This document shows positions 62,401 through 64,000 of a DNA stretch of 64,000 bases, in pieces (position 1 is the stretch's first letter; each line of letters starts with the position of its first letter). The notes below the pieces were generated by a model. It was not told the DNA's origin. It did not search any database and saw nothing but the letters and a program-made list of their open reading frames with translations. Location: the NCBI RefSeq assembly GCF_037975245.1, contig NC_092563.1, positions 26,414,960 to 26,478,959 on the forward strand, written 5' to 3'. The position numbers were made by a program, and so were the translations under genes. The stretch comes from Apostichopus japonicus (Eukaryota > Echinodermata > Holothuroidea > Aspidochirotida > Stichopodidae).

Positions 62401-64000
62401 TTATATATTTTTTTATTATATATATTTTCTTATTTTTGTCATTTCTCTTTAGATCTGAAATTACAACTAGGCCAATTGCAGGCAGACCACGCGGAGACAG
62501 CGAACGAGTTGGAGAAGACGAGGAATATGCTGCTGTTGCAGTATAAGATCAACAAAGATTACCAACAAGAGGTTGAGGAGTCTTCCAGGAGGATGGAGGA
62601 GTACCAAACAGAGTATGAAACCAAACTACAGGAGTATGCTCAGCTGTTGGATATCAGAGCAGCAAGAATTAAGGTATTTAGAGTAAAGACCTCACGACCT
62701 AAGTTATCTGAGGTCCTTAGACCATGTTGCTCTATATAAAAGAGCCACAAGAATTAAGATTTTTAGAGTACCACACAACCTAAGTAATCTGAGGTCCTAA
62801 AACTATGTTGCTATATATAAAAGAGCAGCATGAATTAAGGTATTTAGAGTAAAGACCTCATGACCTAAGTAATCTGAGGTCCTAAAACCACGTTGCTATA
62901 TGAAAGAGCAGCAAGAATTAAGGTATTTAGAGTAAAGACCTCACAACCTAAGTAATCTGAGGTCCTAAGACCATGTTGCTATATATAAAAGAGCAGCAAG
63001 AATTGAGATATTTATAGTAAAACCTCATGATTTAAGTTATATGAGGCCCTAAGACCATGTTGCTATATAAAAGAGCAGCAAGAATTGAGGTATTTAGAGT
63101 AAAGACCTCATGACCTAAGTAATCTGAGGTCCTAAAACCACGTTGCTATATGAAAGAGCAGCAAGAATTAAGGTATTTAGAGTAAAGACCTCACAACCTA
63201 AGTAATCTGAGGTCCTAAGACCATGTTGCTATATATAAAAGAGCAGCAAGAATTGAGATATTTAGAGTAAAGACCTCATGACCTAAGTAATCTGAGGTCC
63301 TAAAACCACGTTGCTATATGAAAGAGCAGCAAGAATTAAGGTATTTAGAGTAAAGACCTCACATCCTAAGTAATCTGAGGTCCTAAGACCATGTTGCTAT
63401 ATATATAAGAGCAGCAAGAATTAAGGTGTTTATAGTAAAACCTCCCGACACGTGTTACCTGAGGTCCTAATACTCAGACCAGATGTCTTCTAAGATATCG
63501 CCCATTTACATGACACTACAGAAGTACTCTCAGCTGTTGGAAATCAGACCCTCCAGATTTCAAACATCTTAACATATGTTCTCGAAAATTCTGATGCAGT
63601 TTTTGAAAGTACCTGAATTTGGAGAGAATAAATTCAGTGCCAACCTGGAAATGTCAAAGCAAGGTGAAAGGTCGTAAGGGTTTATCTGCTATCGAAGAAC
63701 TATTAAACTATGCAATTTTCCCTATAACATGTAAATATGAAATAGTAATAATATGATAAGGTTCCCTGCTATTTGTGGTAGCTACTCATAAACATTCTTT
63801 TGTACATGACCCTCCCCCTTCCCCATCCCCTCCCCCTTCTCACCAGAGGGAATGAAAAATGATAACTATGATGATAAAGGATAATAAATATTCATTTTAT
63901 ACAGTATTCTATCCTGTGGTATTCTATAATTTGACCATTCTTGACTGAATCTTTTTAAAAAAAAATAAGTTTGGTTCCCTCATTTGTAGAAATTGGAGAA
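47446..64000 (+). CDS. RPGRIP1L: RPGRIP1L (fantom) orthologue, N-terminal half, continues past window
   Basis: Scaffold of the ciliary transition zone; in vertebrates it binds RPGR-class and NPHP/MKS partners. Exons: 47446-47545 (acceptor at 47435), 48516-48657, 49586-49757, 51001-51081, 51703-51770, 52027-52116, 53087-53159, 54137-54207, 55721-55732, 57298-57403, 58282-58428, 58924-58997, 59960-60099, 61053-61210, 61670-61736, 62453-62673, 63990-beyond 64000. About 577 codons, all phases closing. It starts [14 protein letters not shown], like DLPVKDTG of the human protein. Then [49 protein letters not shown] and [12 protein letters not shown] follow the vertebrate order. The whole part is heptad-rich coiled coil; the C2 domains must lie downstream. 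RPGRIP1 is the alternative, but matches favour RPGRIP1L. An untranslated exon upstream is likely. Confidence 0.93.
50722..50950. repeat. 43-bp minisatellite, about 5 copies
   Basis: Unit includes TAGATTCATTCGGTGTATG, TGGACACTATGG and TTACATTGTTTA. Starts recur exactly every 43 bp at 50728, 50771, 50814, 50857 and 50900, with few substitutions. It lies in the RPGRIP1L intron 50 bp before the acceptor at 51001. Confidence 0.93.
52129..52422 (+). mobile_element. hAT-like MITE family 3 in RPGRIP1L intron
   Basis: Ends resemble CAGTGAGCGCGTAGC and GGCTACGCGCCTG (inverted). The 12-mer CCAATCAGTGAG occurs at both boundaries (52124-52135 and 52423-52434), a possible target duplication longer than the hAT norm. 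Interior segments (AACTATCTAAGCG, GGCCTTGCAAGTTGC) align with 14936-15323. It begins 12 bp after an exon end at 52116. Confidence 0.65.
55721..55732 (+). other. 12-bp microexon of RPGRIP1L (probable)
   Basis: Bounded by TTGTTGCAG and GTAAGT, both strong sites. It adds four residues (RYSAK in place of R at the joint) and keeps frame whether used or skipped: exon 8 joins exon 10 directly as R-S-N-I. It is inferred only from splice signals and phase. Confidence 0.5.
55801..56054. mobile_element. Foldback element with about 60-bp perfect-like arms
   Basis: The left arm (from GTGGATATATAGCCGTCAGA) and the right arm (to TGACGGCTATATATCCAC) are nearly exact reverse complements. They flank an A-rich core of about 130 bp. 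No TSD or coding. It sits 70 bp downstream of the 12-bp RPGRIP1L microexon and would form a long hairpin in pre-mRNA. Confidence 0.75.
57715..58099 (+). pseudogene. Non-LTR retrotransposon ORF2 C-terminal fragment
   Basis: An open segment encodes [18 protein letters not shown], then [20 protein letters not shown] and [19 protein letters not shown], and stops at 58099. FQRRLLR.I..IRW and [12 protein letters not shown] are typical of the region after the RT domain in many animal LINEs. The RT and endonuclease are absent. Element clade not determined. It sits in an RPGRIP1L intron, in sense orientation. Confidence 0.7.
62656..63475 (+). repeat. 82-85-bp tandem array, 10 copies, seeded by an exon end
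   Basis: Copies start at 62656, 62741, 62822, 62905, 62990, 63072, 63155, 63240, 63323 and 63408. The first copy overlaps the last 18 bp of the RPGRIP1L exon ending at 62673 (AGAGCAGCAAGAATTAAG) and its donor GTATTTAG; later copies repeat both. Alternating 83- and 85-bp forms indicate a dimeric higher-order unit. Confidence 0.92.
63513..63548 (+). pseudogene. Decayed duplicate of RPGRIP1L exon 16 end
   Basis: ACACTACAGAAGTACTCTCA plus CAGCTGTTGGAAATCAGA closely match exon positions 62624-62659. It lies just past the tandem array, so the original duplication took more of the exon than the array unit does. It has no splice donor after it and is probably not used. Confidence 0.7.

Overview
The window is invertebrate animal nuclear DNA. 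It has three intron-rich genes on the + strand with canonical GT-AG introns, plus many DNA transposons, SINE-like pieces, Penelope-like remnants, very long microsatellites and a young Ty3/gypsy element. The genes are clear animal orthologues. The amount of hAT-like MITE sequence, the poly-G tracts and the compact exons lean towards a marine deuterostome such as an echinoderm. That is inference; nothing here fixes the species.

Layout. 1-3.3 kb: upstream DNA with a transposon end, a possible retroposon tail and an AACGTT-rich block. 3.3-13.1 kb: a complete 11-exon SLC7A9-like (b0,+ type) amino-acid transporter gene, 509 aa, whose introns hold a roughly 1.1 kb perfect TATC array and a roughly 0.6 kb CATC array. 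13.1-20.3 kb: intergenic DNA with hAT MITEs and two decayed Penelope-like elements, one with its 5' part inverted. 20.3-34.1 kb: a complete 8-exon aquaglyceroporin gene, 310 aa, with a 21-bp microexon and a possible alternative last exon. Its introns carry three TSD-flanked hAT-type MITEs. 34.3 kb: a 5S rRNA-like relic. 35.1-41.9 kb: a CsRn1-clade-like Ty3/gypsy element on the - strand with near-identical LTRs, whose 5' LTR is split by a 1.65-kb insertion rich in AGGTCA half-sites. 42.1-42.7 kb: a diverged 18S rRNA fragment. 44-47 kb: a TIR element and an inverted SINE pair. 47.4-64 kb: the 5' half (about 577 codons in 17 exons) of an RPGRIP1L (fantom) orthologue, continuing past the window end.

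The transporter and the aquaglyceroporin are both membrane solute carriers and lie head-to-tail. RPGRIP1L is a ciliary transition-zone scaffold and is functionally unrelated. No operon-like organisation is implied.

Exon boundaries were read by hand. For all three genes the splice phases close: 1530 nt and 933 nt for the two complete genes, and every internal junction for RPGRIP1L. I saw no wholly new biological system. The most unusual items are the nested LTR insertion with its nuclear-receptor-like repeats, the tandem amplification of an RPGRIP1L exon end with its splice donor, the orphan rRNA fragments, and the Penelope-like copy with an inverted 5' part.
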